From: Nocardioides sambongensis
Lineage (GTDB): Bacteria; Actinomycetota; Actinomycetes; Propionibacteriales; Nocardioidaceae
NCBI RefSeq assembly: GCF_006494815.1
Contig: NZ_CP041091.1
Coordinates: 3,610,501-3,674,500 of the forward strand
Length of the DNA stretch: 64,000 bases
Direction: 5' to 3'
Shown here: piece after piece, positions 48,135 through 56,868 of the stretch
How positions within the stretch are numbered: position 1 is the first letter of the stretch
Layout of the letters: every line of letters begins with the position of its first letter
Program-made: the position numbers and the translations under genes
Notes under the pieces: generated by a model
Seen by the model: the letters and a program-made list of their open reading frames with translations, nothing else
Told to the model about the DNA's origin: nothing
Database searches by the model: none

Positions 48135-48683
48135 ATGGACGCACTGCAGACCCCGCGCCGCACCGTGGGGCCGATCGGGGGACCAGTGGGCGAGCGCGCC
48201 GACTTCGAGGACTGGGTGGCCGCGCGCTCCGGGGCGCTGCTGCGCACCGCGTTCCTGCTCACCCGCGACCACGCCGCGGCCGAGGACCTGCTGCAGACCG
48301 CGCTCACCAAGGCCTGGTTCCGCTGGGGTCGCATCGACGGCGACCCCGAGCCCTACGTGCGCAAGATCCTGGTCAACACCTACGCCAGCTGGTGGCGCCG
48401 CAAGTGGAACGGTGAGCAGCCCACCGAGGAGATGCCCGAGCCCCGCCCGTCCGGCCACGGCCTCGAGGTGGACCGCGTGCAGACCGGCCACGACCTCTGG
48501 GACGCCGTCGGGCGGCTGCCCCGGCGGCAGCGGGCCGTCGTGGTGCTCCGCTTCTTCGAGGACCTGACCGAGGCGCAGACCGCCCGGGTCCTCGACTGCA
48601 GCGTCGGCACCGTGAAGAGCCAGACCCACCGCGCGCTCGCCAAGCTGCGCATCGACCCCTCCCTGATCGAGGAGCAGAGCTGA
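48135..48683 (+). CDS. SigE-family ECF sigma factor (second copy)
   Basis: A 182-residue ECF sigma factor with region 2 ARSGALLRTAFLLTRDHAAAEDLLQTALTKAW split over about residues 30-62, and region 4 LPRRQRAVVVLRFFEDLTEAQ then VGTVKSQTHRALAKL. It is a paralogue of the 14028 gene. ATG 48135 follows GGGAGGGG. The stop shares one base with the next start (TGATG), coupling it to a membrane protein as in the first pair. An upstream GCAACC (48096-48101) may belong to its promoter, but I could not fix a -10. Confidence 0.92.
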   Translation: MDALQTPRRTVGPIGGPVGERADFEDWVAARSGALLRTAFLLTRDHAAAEDLLQTALTKAWFRWGRIDGDPEPYVRKILVNTYASWWRRKWNGEQPTEEMPEPRPSGHGLEVDRVQTGHDLWDAVGRLPRRQRAVVVLRFFEDLTEAQTARVLDCSVGTVKSQTHRALAKLRIDPSLIEEQS

Positions 48684-49768
48684 TGAACACGATCGACGAC
48701 CTCAAGCAGACCCTGCGCAGCCACGCCCCCGATCTCGACCACGACGGGCACGCCCGGGCCGGCGCGGTCACCGGCCGCGTGCGCGCCGTACGACGCCGCC
48801 GGGCTGCGGTGGGTGCGGCGACCCTGGTCGCGGTGCTGGTGGCCGGCGCGGCCGCGGTCACGGTGCTCCCGGACGGGGCCGAGGAGCCGGCACCGGCCGA
48901 CTCCGCCGCCCCCGGGGAGCTGCACGGCGCGGACGTCCCGGAGACCGTCACCTACCAGGGCTACACGTTCGAGTACGTCGCCGGCGCCGAGACCCGCGAC
49001 GACGCCTCGCTGACCCTCTCCCAGCTGCCCGAGCACGACCGCCCGCTGGTGGTGGCCTGGGTCTCCGAGGAGCGGGCCACGATCCGGGTCGAGGAGATGA
49101 TCCTCGCCCGCGGACCCGCCGGCACGTTCAGCACCCCGCGCCTGATCGACGACACCTACGGCGACCACGACCTGCGCGCCGACGACCTGCTCGACGCCCG
49201 CGCCGCGGGCGGGATCGGTGTCGCGCTCTACGAGCTCTCCCAGACCCCGCCGGCCGGGGTCACCGAGGACGGGATCACCTTCCGCCAGGAGGTGACCGAC
49301 CGGGACGGCGCCGCGCGGACCGACCGCACGCTGGTCGGCGCGGCGATCGGCGCGGTGGGCGACCGTGAGGTGTCGATGGAGGTCGTGGTGCCCGAGAGGC
49401 CGATGTTCGCCGACTTCTGCCAGTCCGGGCTGACCTACTCCGCAGCGGACCGGGAGGTGCCGACGCCGTACGCGGTGATGTACGTCGAGGACCGGTGGCT
49501 GGTCGAGGGCGGCAGCGGGTGCCGGGGGATGCTGTCCGACTCGCTGACCGGGGCCGACGCCGGCTGGGTGGCGAACAGCGACACCCGCCCGGGCGTGCCG
49601 GGGTTGACCGTCAGCCGCTACCGCGAGGACGGCACGGCGATCCGGCGCACCTTCGCACCGGGGGAGACGGTGACGGTCAGCATCCGGGTCCAGGACGAGG
49701 ACTTCGAGGACTACGTCGGCGACGTCCCCGGCCTGCAGCTCGGAGTCGGCCTCTACGCCGGCGAGTGA
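48683..49768 (+). CDS. Single-pass membrane protein, partner of the second SigE-type factor
   Basis: A 361-residue protein. About 40 cytoplasmic residues ending in AVRRRRAA precede a helix (about residues 42-61, VGAATLVAVLVAGAAAVTVL) and a large extracytoplasmic domain with two cysteines. Topology and position match the 14570 protein, though the outer domains differ in sequence, so the two sigma factors may respond to different outside signals. An anti-sigma role is inferred from position only. Its 3' end overlaps the convergent DUF1295 gene by 16 bp. Confidence 0.75.
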   Translation: MNTIDDLKQTLRSHAPDLDHDGHARAGAVTGRVRAVRRRRAAVGAATLVAVLVAGAAAVTVLPDGAEEPAPADSAAPGELHGADVPETVTYQGYTFEYVAGAETRDDASLTLSQLPEHDRPLVVAWVSEERATIRVEEMILARGPAGTFSTPRLIDDTYGDHDLRADDLLDARAAGGIGVALYELSQTPPAGVTEDGITFRQEVTDRDGAARTDRTLVGAAIGAVGDREVSMEVVVPERPMFADFCQSGLTYSAADREVPTPYAVMYVEDRWLVEGGSGCRGMLSDSLTGADAGWVANSDTRPGVPGLTVSRYREDGTAIRRTFAPGETVTVSIRVQDEDFEDYVGDVPGLQLGVGLYAGE

Positions 49769-50577
49769 GGCTTGCGCGGCGGGAGCGGCACGAACTTGGA
49801 GGTGCGGGCGGCGTACTCGGGATAGCCCGGCCGCTGCATCATCGTCCGCTCCAGCAGCTTCGCCCCGGTCGCCTCGACCAGGAAGAAGCTCATCGCCACC
49901 GGCGCCAGCACGGTCGCCAGCCCCACCACCCAGCCCGAGGCGAGACCGCCGGCGAGCCAGATCCCCCACCACACGCAGGCGTCGCCGAAGTAGTTCGGGT
50001 GGCGGGTGTAGCGCCACAGACCGGTGTCCAGCACCTGGGGCCGCTCCTGCTTCGGGATCCGCTTGTACGCCGCGAGCTGCGCGTCGCCGACCGCCTCGAA
50101 GACCAGTCCGAGGGCCCACACCAGGACACCCAGCGCGACCACCCAGGCCCAGCGGACCTCCGCGAGGACGCCGACCGCCGCGGGCAGCGCGATGAACGCC
50201 ATCGCCACGCCCTGGACGGCGAACACCTTGCGCACCGCCACCCCGAGACCGACCTCGGCCAGGGTGCCGCCGAGCATCTTCTCGTAGCGCGGGTCCTCGC
50301 CGGAGTGGTTGCGGCGCAGCAGGTGCCAGGCCAGCCGCAGCCCCCACAGACCGACCAGCGCGACCAGCACCGCGATCCGCCACGGCTCACCGTCCCCGAG
50401 GATCGCGGCGAGTGCCGCCGCCAGCACGGTGATCGCCACGAAACCGAGGCCCCAGGCGGTGTCGACCACGACCACCCGGCCCTGACGGCCGGCGACGATC
50501 ACGGTGAGGGTCATCACCAGCGCAGCGACCACCAGTGAGGTCGCCGCGCCGAGCAGCAGCGCCGATCCGTCCGACAT
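49753..50577 (-). CDS. DUF1295 membrane protein (steroid 5-alpha-reductase-like)
   Basis: A 274-residue protein with about six membrane helices. It carries the DUF1295 signature WRYTRHPNYFGD, with GLVFEAVGDAQL before it and YPEYAARTSKFVP at the end, as in isoprenylcysteine-methyltransferase and steroid-reductase folds. The M. tuberculosis homologue Rv0446c lies in the sigK locus. It may reduce a fatty-acyl intermediate. It is the last gene of the minus-strand SigK operon; its ATG shares one base with the preceding stop (TGATG). Alternative internal starts exist. Confidence 0.88.
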   Translation of the reverse strand: MSDGSALLLGAATSLVVAALVMTLTVIVAGRQGRVVVVDTAWGLGFVAITVLAAALAAILGDGEPWRIAVLVALVGLWGLRLAWHLLRRNHSGEDPRYEKMLGGTLAEVGLGVAVRKVFAVQGVAMAFIALPAAVGVLAEVRWAWVVALGVLVWALGLVFEAVGDAQLAAYKRIPKQERPQVLDTGLWRYTRHPNYFGDACVWWGIWLAGGLASGWVVGLATVLAPVAMSFFLVEATGAKLLERTMMQRPGYPEYAARTSKFVPLPPRKPHSPA

Positions 50578-51977
50578 CACCACTCCCGCTGCCACGGCAG
50601 CCCGTGGTCGGCACCCGGGCGGACCAGCAGCACCTGGTCCACGCCCATCCGGCCGTCCCGGAAGGCCCGGGAGCCGCCGACCAGGTAGAGCTCCCAGACG
50701 CGGACCAGCTCCTCGCCGACCAGGTCGGTGATCTCCGCGCGGTTCGCCTCGAACCGCTCGATCCAGCCGGCCACCGTCAGCACGTAGTGCTCGCGCATCG
50801 CGTGCACGTCGCGGGCCTCCAGGCCCGACCCCTCGAGCAGGTCGACGGTGGCGCCCACCGGCCGCATGTGCATGTCGGGGGCGATGAAGCTCTCGATGAA
50901 CGGGCCGCCGCCGGGGTGGTTGCCGGCCGGTCGCGACATCTGCTGCACCAGCACCCGCCCGCCGGGGCGGACCGCGTCGTGCAGGACCTGCGCGTAGGTG
51001 ACGTAGTTGCGCTCGCCCACGTGCTCGCCCATCTCCAGCGAGACGACGGCGTCGTACTCCTCCCCGGCTGCGGGCACCGCGTCCCGGTAGTCGCGCACCT
51101 CGAAGGTGGCCAGGTCGGAGAGGCCGCGGCGTCGCGCCGCGTCCGTGGCGAACCGCTGCTGCTCGGCGGCGATGGTCACCCCGGTCACCTCGACGCCGAA
51201 GTGCTCGGCGGCGTGCAGCGCCATCGAGCCCCAGCCGCAGCCGACGTCGAGCAGTCGCATCCCCGGCTCCAGGCCGAGCTTGCGGCAGACCAGGTCGAGC
51301 TTGGCGTGCTGCGCCTCGACCAAGGAGACCTCCGCGGAGGCGTGGTAGCCGCAGGAGTAGGCCATCGCGACCGGGTCGAGGATCAGCGAGTAGAAGTCGG
51401 CCGTGGTGTCGTAGTGGTGGCTGATCGAGGCATGGTCGCGGCGCCGGCTGTGCAGCCGGCCGCGGATCCGCGCCTGGCTCGCCGGTGGCGCCGGGGGACG
51501 GCCGAGCAGGTCCAGTCCGGCCGCCGTGCGCAGGGCAGTGACGACCGCGGACGGCGAGGGTCGCCGACCGCTCAGGCCCCGCTCCTCGGCCACGGCGAAG
51601 GCCAGGGTGAGCGCCCGGTCCAGCTCGGCCAGCCCGCCGCGGACGACGAGGTCGCCGGTGACGTAGGCCTGCGCCGCACCGAGCTCGCCCGGGTGCCACA
51701 GCAGCCGGCGCAGCGCGTCGGGGGAGCGGAGCTCGACGACCGGCAGGTCGGTGCCGCCGCCGTCACGCAGCGGCCCGGCGGCCGAGCCGTCCCAGGCGAT
51801 CAGCCGGACCGGCAGGTCGCCGCCGATGAACGGCCGCAGCGCCTGCTCGAGGCGGGCGGCGACCCCGTCGGCGGGCGGAGCGTCGTACTTGTCGGCCGAA
51901 ACCCGCGCGACACGCCGGTGTGGCTCGGCGTGTCGTGCGGGTTTCACCGGCTGACCGGGGAAACCCGCACCCGTCAT
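50577..51977 (-). CDS. CFA/UfaA-type SAM-dependent methyltransferase 2
   Basis: A 466-residue cyclopropane-fatty-acid-synthase-family enzyme. An N-terminal lipid-binding region is followed by the methyltransferase domain with SISHHYDTTADFY, MRLLDVGCGWGSMALHA (SAM motif I) and VSLEMGEHVG. It should transfer a methyl(ene) group from SAM to an unsaturated phospholipid acyl chain at the membrane. The ATG overlaps the cfa1 stop by 4 bp. Residues 4-30 are encoded by an 82-bp palindromic repeat, and no start codon exists downstream of the repeat before the conserved domain, so the repeat is translated. It is a paralogue of the next gene upstream. Confidence 0.9.
   Translation of the reverse strand: MTGAGFPGQPVKPARHAEPHRRVARVSADKYDAPPADGVAARLEQALRPFIGGDLPVRLIAWDGSAAGPLRDGGGTDLPVVELRSPDALRRLLWHPGELGAAQAYVTGDLVVRGGLAELDRALTLAFAVAEERGLSGRRPSPSAVVTALRTAAGLDLLGRPPAPPASQARIRGRLHSRRRDHASISHHYDTTADFYSLILDPVAMAYSCGYHASAEVSLVEAQHAKLDLVCRKLGLEPGMRLLDVGCGWGSMALHAAEHFGVEVTGVTIAAEQQRFATDAARRRGLSDLATFEVRDYRDAVPAAGEEYDAVVSLEMGEHVGERNYVTYAQVLHDAVRPGGRVLVQQMSRPAGNHPGGGPFIESFIAPDMHMRPVGATVDLLEGSGLEARDVHAMREHYVLTVAGWIERFEANRAEITDLVGEELVRVWELYLVGGSRAFRDGRMGVDQVLLVRPGADHGLPWQREW
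51887..51968. repeat. 82-bp double-hairpin element, copy A (in coding sequence)
   Basis: The element holds AAACCCGC(A/G)CGACACGCCG, an 8-nt loop and its complement (19-bp stem with one wobble), followed by GTTTC, a 14-bp segment (51946-51959) and GAAACCCGC. It lies in frame at the 5' end of the second methyltransferase gene. Apart from the loop and the inverted 14-bp segment it differs from copy B by one base. Confidence 0.9.
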
Positions 51978-53278
51978 CGCGCCCCTCCACCGGTGAACAC
52001 CAGCTGGTGGTCGTCGATGTACCCCGCGGCGAACCCGGCCCGGCAGTACTGCAGGTAGAAGTGCCACATCCGGCAGAACGTCTCGTCGAACCCGAGCGCC
52101 AGCACCTTCTCCTGCGCCGCCCCGAACGCCGCGTCCCACCGCTGCAGCGTCAGTGCGTAGTCGGCGCCGATCGCCAGGTCGTCGACCGGCCGCAGCCCGG
52201 TGCCCTCGAGCGCCTCCTCGATCGCCACCAGGGAGGGCAGCGCCCCACCGGGGAAGATGTACTTGGTGATGAACGTGTGGGTGTCCTTGCTGGCGCGCAT
52301 CCGGTCGTCGGGCATCGTGATCGCCTGCAGCGCCACCCGACCGCCCGGAGCCAGCACGTGCGCGAGCGTCGAGAAGTACGTCGACCAGTACTGCGCCCCG
52401 ACGGCCTCGATCATCTCCACGCTGACCACGGCGTCGTAGGCGTGGGCCGCCTCCGGCTCCTCCAGCAGCTCCCGGTAGTCGCACAGGTCGACCCGCACCC
52501 GGTCCGCCACACCGGCCGCGGCGACCCGCTCCAGCGCGAGCGCCCGCTGCTCGACCGACAGCGTGATCGAGCGGACCACCGCGCCGCGGGCCGCCGCCCG
52601 GATCGCGAGCTCACCCCAGCCGGTGCCGATCTCCAGCAGCCGGGTGCCCGGTCCGACGCCGGCACCGTCCAGCAGCCGGTCGATCTTGCGGTGCTGCGCG
52701 GCCACGAACACCTGCTCGTCGATGCGCACCGGGTCGCGGCGCTCCTCCTCGGTGAACAGCGCCGAGGAGTAGGACAGCGACGGGTCGAGGAACAGCGCGA
52801 ACAGGTCGTTGGAGAGGTCGTAGTGCGCGGCCACGTTCTCCCGGGTGTGCGAGCGGGAGCCGCGGTGGGTCTGCGGCAGCCGGGTGGTGACCACCGCGCG
52901 CAGCGACTGCAGCGCCGGCGGCACCAGGCGCGCCATCCGGGCCGCGAGCACCTCCAGGAAGTCGCCGAGCGCGTCGGGACCCTGGTCGCCCTCGTCCCAC
53001 GCGCCGGTCATGTACGCCTCGCCGAAGCCGATCAGCTGGTCGCGCCCCAGCCGCGCGAAGAACTCGTCGGGCCGGTGCACGTGGATCGCCGGCCCACCCT
53101 GACCGATCTCCTCGGCCGGTCCGTGGGCGCCGCCGGCGAGGTGGACGGTCACCGGCAGCCGGCCGATCGCGCTGCGGAACAGGCGCCGCGCGATCCGGGC
53201 CGCGATGCCGTACGACGGGGCGTCGGTCAGGTCCGGCCAGCGGTCGGTGTCGAGTGCGGGGTTTGCGGTCGCGGTCAT
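51974..53278 (-). CDS. ufaA1: CFA/UfaA1-type SAM-dependent methyltransferase 1
   Basis: A 434-residue cyclopropane-fatty-acid-synthase-family enzyme. AAHYDLSNDLFALFLDPS, TRLLEIGTGWGELAIRA (SAM motif I) and VSVEMIEAVG are visible, along with FITKYIFPGG near the C-terminus. The order and neighbours match M. tuberculosis ufaA1 (Rv0447c) of the sigK locus. It would modify unsaturated membrane fatty acids with SAM. Its ATG overlaps the fused oxidoreductase stop by 4 bp, and its own stop overlaps the second methyltransferase by 4 bp, so all are coupled. No shift or truncation is seen. Confidence 0.92.
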   Translation of the reverse strand: MTATANPALDTDRWPDLTDAPSYGIAARIARRLFRSAIGRLPVTVHLAGGAHGPAEEIGQGGPAIHVHRPDEFFARLGRDQLIGFGEAYMTGAWDEGDQGPDALGDFLEVLAARMARLVPPALQSLRAVVTTRLPQTHRGSRSHTRENVAAHYDLSNDLFALFLDPSLSYSSALFTEEERRDPVRIDEQVFVAAQHRKIDRLLDGAGVGPGTRLLEIGTGWGELAIRAAARGAVVRSITLSVEQRALALERVAAAGVADRVRVDLCDYRELLEEPEAAHAYDAVVSVEMIEAVGAQYWSTYFSTLAHVLAPGGRVALQAITMPDDRMRASKDTHTFITKYIFPGGALPSLVAIEEALEGTGLRPVDDLAIGADYALTLQRWDAAFGAAQEKVLALGFDETFCRMWHFYLQYCRAGFAAGYIDDHQLVFTGGGAR

Positions 53279-55404
53279 CGCTTGCCTCCGGGACGGGCTC
53301 CGTGCGGAGCGGGGTGATCGGTGGGACGGGGCTGGACGGGGAGGCGGCGCAGCCAGAGCCACACCCCGTGCAGGTGGATCGAGACGGTGCCGCGCAGCCC
53401 GGCCAGCGCGACCCGCGGCTCGGGTGCCGGGCGCCCGGTCAGCGCGGCGCCGAAGCGGCCGGCCTCGGGGGTCTGGTCGCCGGGGTCGAGGGTGACCGCC
53501 AGTCGCAGCCGCCCGTCCGGGTCGCCGGTCGGCGGCGGCGCGTGGACGACGTACCGCCCGTCGGTGCCGTGGAACGGTGAGACGTACATGGCCTTGTCGA
53601 CCTCGCCCCGGCCGTCCTCGTCCATGTCGAGCAGGTAGGCGTGCCGGTCGCCGTAGGTGTTGTGCACCTCGACCACCGTCGCGTCCGGGGCGGCGCCGGT
53701 CTCCGGCCCGTCGGGCGAGCGCCAGACCCAGTGCACCGAGATCGGGTTGAAGCAGTGGCCCAGCGCGCGGGGCTGGGCCGCCATCAGGGCCCGTCCGCCG
53801 CGCAGGTCGAGCCCGGCCTGCGCCAGGAAGGTGTCCAGCCCCTCGCGGATCGTCGTGGTCGCGCCGGTGAAGTGGTCGCGGCCCTCGAAGGTGCCGCGCC
53901 GCCATCCGGCCGGCGGCCGGGTCGCGGCGACGTCGTCGAGGTCGACCACCCACATCCGGGTGTGCAGCCGGAAGCGGTGGCGCAGCGGTGCACGCCGGGT
54001 GTGGGTGAGGGTCGTCGCGTAGGCGGTGCGAGCGGCGGTGCGGCCGGGGTCGCGGCGTACTCCGCTCCCCGGGCTCGGGCTGCCCGCAGCGGCGACCGAG
54101 AGGTCCGGTACGACGGCGCCGGCCGGCCACGAGAAGCCCAGTCGCTCCGCCGCGGCCAGCCCGGACCGCGCGCCGTCCTCGTGGAAGCCCCACCCGTGGT
54201 AGGCGCCGGCGAAGACGATCCGGTCGGTGTCGATCTCGGGCAGCCGGGCCTGGGCGGCGACCGAGGCCGGGCTGTACTGCGGGTGCTCGTAGGCGCGGCG
54301 CGCGATCACCGTGGCCGGGTCGACCAGGTGCTCGCCGCCCAGCGTCACCAGGTAGTGCTGCGGGGTGTCCAGCCGCTGCAGCCGGGTCAGGTCGTAGGTG
54401 ACCAGCACCGGTCCGCCGAGCCGCTCGGGGCGCCGGAAGTTCCAGGAGGCACGGGCGGCGGGGGCATCGGGCAGCAGCGAGGTGTCGGTGTGCAGCAGCG
54501 CCGTGTTCGCGGCGTACGGGATCGCGGAGAGGACCTCGGTCTGCGCGGCCGTGGGCGCGGCGAGCATCCCGAGCGCCGCGGCGGGGTGGGTGGCGATGAC
54601 CGCGGCGTCGTACTCCTCGGTGCCGGACTCGGTGGCGACCCGCACCCCGTCGTCGTGCTCGTTCACCGCGACCACCGCGGCGTCCAGGGCGATCTTGCCG
54701 CCGGCGGCGGTGAGCGCGGCGGCGACGGCGTCGACGTAGGCGTGCGAGCCGCCCTCCACGGTGCGCCAGGTCGGCGACCCGAAGACGCCGAGCATCCCGT
54801 GGTGGTCGAGGAAGGTGAACAGGTAGGCGGCCGGGTAGTCCAGGGCGTCGGCGGGGTCGGTCGACCAGACGGCGGCGACCAGCGGCTCCATGAAGTGCCG
54901 CCGGAAGTACGGCGTGAAGCCGTGCGCGTCCAGGAACGAGCGCAGCGTGGCGAGGTCCCCGGCCGGTGTCGCGTCGGTGCCGGCCAGGAGCCGCTTGGCG
55001 TGCCGGTGGAAGCGCGGGATCTCGGTGAGCATCCGCAGGTAGTGCGGGTCGCGCAGGTTGCGGCCGCTCGGGAAGAGGCCGCGCGGACCGAGCGCGCCGG
55101 CCCACTCCACCCCGGTGCCGCGGTCGCTGACCGACAGCGACATCTCGGAGGGCCGTGACTGAACGCCCAGCTCGGCGAAGAGCCGCAGCAGGGTCGGGTA
55201 GGTGCGCTCGTTGTGGACGATGAACCCGGTGTCGATGGCCAGCTCCCGGCCGGTCGCCGGGTCGGGCACCCGGTGGGTGTCGGCGTGGCCGCCCAACCGC
55301 CGGTCGGACTCGTAGAGGGTGACCTCGGCGGTGCGGGAGGCGACATGGGCGGCGAGGAGCCCGGCGACGCCGGAGCCGATCACCGCGACGCGGCGGGGGT
55401 GCAT
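53275..55404 (-). CDS. Fused FAD-dependent oxidoreductase / DUF1365 protein
   Basis: A 709-residue protein joining two families. Residues 1-430 are an amine-oxidase-like flavoprotein (VAVIGSGVAGLLAAHVA, GGHADTHRV, DTGFIVHNERTYP, and a C-terminal FAGAYHGWGFHEDG). Residues 460-690 are DUF1365 (HRFRLHTRMWVVDLDD, RALGHCFNPISVHWVW, VHNTYGDRHAYLL, KAMYVSPFH). In M. tuberculosis these are separate neighbouring genes, Rv0449c and Rv0448c. They act with UfaA-type methyltransferases on unsaturated fatty acids; the reactions are unproven. The start shares one base with the rskA stop (TGATG). The fusion shows the two activities belong to one complex. Confidence 0.92.
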   Translation of the reverse strand: MHPRRVAVIGSGVAGLLAAHVASRTAEVTLYESDRRLGGHADTHRVPDPATGRELAIDTGFIVHNERTYPTLLRLFAELGVQSRPSEMSLSVSDRGTGVEWAGALGPRGLFPSGRNLRDPHYLRMLTEIPRFHRHAKRLLAGTDATPAGDLATLRSFLDAHGFTPYFRRHFMEPLVAAVWSTDPADALDYPAAYLFTFLDHHGMLGVFGSPTWRTVEGGSHAYVDAVAAALTAAGGKIALDAAVVAVNEHDDGVRVATESGTEEYDAAVIATHPAAALGMLAAPTAAQTEVLSAIPYAANTALLHTDTSLLPDAPAARASWNFRRPERLGGPVLVTYDLTRLQRLDTPQHYLVTLGGEHLVDPATVIARRAYEHPQYSPASVAAQARLPEIDTDRIVFAGAYHGWGFHEDGARSGLAAAERLGFSWPAGAVVPDLSVAAAGSPSPGSGVRRDPGRTAARTAYATTLTHTRRAPLRHRFRLHTRMWVVDLDDVAATRPPAGWRRGTFEGRDHFTGATTTIREGLDTFLAQAGLDLRGGRALMAAQPRALGHCFNPISVHWVWRSPDGPETGAAPDATVVEVHNTYGDRHAYLLDMDEDGRGEVDKAMYVSPFHGTDGRYVVHAPPPTGDPDGRLRLAVTLDPGDQTPEAGRFGAALTGRPAPEPRVALAGLRGTVSIHLHGVWLWLRRLPVQPRPTDHPAPHGARPGGKR

Positions 55405-56207
55405 CAGGTCTCCAGGGTGAACAGCGCGATGGGGTCGCTGCTCGGCTCCCGGGAGCCGCCGTCGGGCTCGACGGTGATCCCCACCGCGGTGGCGTCGGCG
55501 GCGTCACCGTCGAGCAGGAGGGTGGCGTCGGGCGCGTCGGGCATCAGCCCGGCCGGCTGCATGGAGCCCTCCGGGGTCTGCAGCCACAGCTGGTAGACCC
55601 GTCCGGACGGCGCGGCCGCCATGTCCTCGGTGACGATCACCGCGCGGCCCTCGCTGCGGGAGACGACCACGGTCGCGGTCGAGCCGTCCGGGAAGTCCTG
55701 CCGGACCCGGGTGGCGTCGTCGGCCTCGAGGACCCGCTCGGTGGTGGTGGGCGCGGCGATCGTGTCCCCGCCGTCCCCCGCCCAGGGGCGGATCCAGACC
55801 GTGCCGGCGGCGAGCGCGATCAGCACCACCGCGGCCGCGGCCAGGAACATCCGGTTGTGGGTCCAGCGCACGCGCCGGTGGCTGCGCCGTCCCGCGGCGG
55901 CGGGCCGGGCCGGCTCGACGGGCCGGGCAGGTTCCGCGACCGGCGGCAGCGGCCGGACCGTCTCGATCCCGGCGAGCACGGCGGCGCGCAGGTCCGGCGG
56001 CGGCGCGACCTCGTCGGTGGCCAGCAGCGTCGCCGTCTCCTGCAGCTCGGCGACCTCGGCGCGGCAGTCGGCGCAGTCGGCCAGGTGCCGCTCGAACCGG
56101 GCGCGCTCCATGTCGTCGAGCGCGTCCACCGCGTAGGCCCCGGAGAGCCGGTGCAGGTCGGCGGCCGGCAGCTCGCCGGGCCTGAGGTTCTGGTCGTGAT
56201 CCGTCAT
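55404..56207 (-). CDS. rskA: Anti-sigma-K factor RskA
   Basis: A 267-residue membrane anti-sigma factor. The cytoplasmic N-terminus has HRLSGAYAVDALDD and the zinc-type motif HLADCADC (about residues 40-47). One helix (about residues 123-142) follows, then the extracytoplasmic RskA domain with YQLWLQTPEGSMQPAGLM. It holds SigK inactive until regulated proteolysis, as in mycobacteria. Its ATG overlaps the sigK stop by 4 bp, and the next gene shares one base with its own stop. The helix and domain order match RskA; the C-terminal domain differs from ChrR-type anti-sigma factors. Confidence 0.93.
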   Translation of the reverse strand: MTDHDQNLRPGELPAADLHRLSGAYAVDALDDMERARFERHLADCADCRAEVAELQETATLLATDEVAPPPDLRAAVLAGIETVRPLPPVAEPARPVEPARPAAAGRRSHRRVRWTHNRMFLAAAAVVLIALAAGTVWIRPWAGDGGDTIAAPTTTERVLEADDATRVRQDFPDGSTATVVVSRSEGRAVIVTEDMAAAPSGRVYQLWLQTPEGSMQPAGLMPDAPDATLLLDGDAADATAVGITVEPDGGSREPSSDPIALFTLET

Positions 56208-56824
56208 CGTCCTACTCCGATCGCGTCGCGCAGCCGGATCAGGCCGTCGCGGATCCTGGTCTTCGCCGTCCCCACCGGCAGGTCCAACAGGGCGGCCACC
56301 TCGGTGTGGGTGTAGCCCCCGAGATAGGCCAGCTCGATCGCCTCGCGCTGGATCGCGGTGAGGTCGGCCAGTGCCGTCCTCACCCGCTTCGCCTCCAGCG
56401 AGGCATGTGCCGCATCGGCGGTCGCGTCGTGGTCGACCGCGTGGTTGCGTTGGTGGTACGTCGTCTCCCGGCGGCTGGACGCCTCGGCGGATCGCACCCG
56501 GTCCACCGCCTTGCGGTGGCCGATGGTCAGCAGCCAGGAGAGGGCGCTGCCCCGGTCGGAGTCGAAGCGGCTCGCGGTCCGCCAGACCTCGAGGTAGGTC
56601 TCCTGCGTGACCTCCTCGGCCTGGGCCGGGTCACGCACCACCCGGAGCACCAGCCCGTGCACGCGCGCCGACGTGGCGTCGTACAGGCGGGCGAAGGCCT
56701 CGCGGTCACCGCGCGCGGAGCGGTTCAGCAGAGCCGCCAGCTCGGTGGCGAGGTCGGTGTGGTCCGCGCCCAACGGCGCCCCCTGGTCGGGGGCGCCGTC
56801 GGCGCCGGAGCGGACCGGATCCAT
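56204..56824 (-). CDS. sigK: ECF sigma factor SigK
   Basis: A 206-residue ECF sigma factor. Region 2 includes FARLYDATSARVHGLVLRV and QAEEVTQETYLEVWRTA, and SWLLTIGHRKAVDRVRS shows -10 recognition. Region 4 has LTAIQREAIELAYLGGYTHTEVA, LPVGTAKTRIRDGL. It is followed by rskA with 4-bp overlap and surrounded by homologues of the M. tuberculosis SigK locus and its fasciclin target. The ATG follows GGAAGGA, 44 bp after the fasciclin stop, so sigK may be expressed both from the fasciclin promoter and on its own. Confidence 0.93.
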   Translation of the reverse strand: MDPVRSGADGAPDQGAPLGADHTDLATELAALLNRSARGDREAFARLYDATSARVHGLVLRVVRDPAQAEEVTQETYLEVWRTASRFDSDRGSALSWLLTIGHRKAVDRVRSAEASSRRETTYHQRNHAVDHDATADAAHASLEAKRVRTALADLTAIQREAIELAYLGGYTHTEVAALLDLPVGTAKTRIRDGLIRLRDAIGVGR

Positions 56825-56868
56825 GTCGTGATCCTTCCGGGTGGGTGGTGACCGTGGCTAGTCCGCGG

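Noticed and set aside
44885..48415. A long plus-strand frame across the GT2, phosphatase and sigma genes
   Set aside because: It crosses three well-supported genes in the wrong frame and passes through palindromic element copy 3. The translation is Arg/Pro/Gly-rich without motifs.
51974..55507. Treating the whole 1177-codon frame as one cfa1 protein
   Set aside because: The part upstream of 53278 is out of frame with the fused oxidoreductase/DUF1365 protein and has no motif. The ATGA overlap sets the real start.
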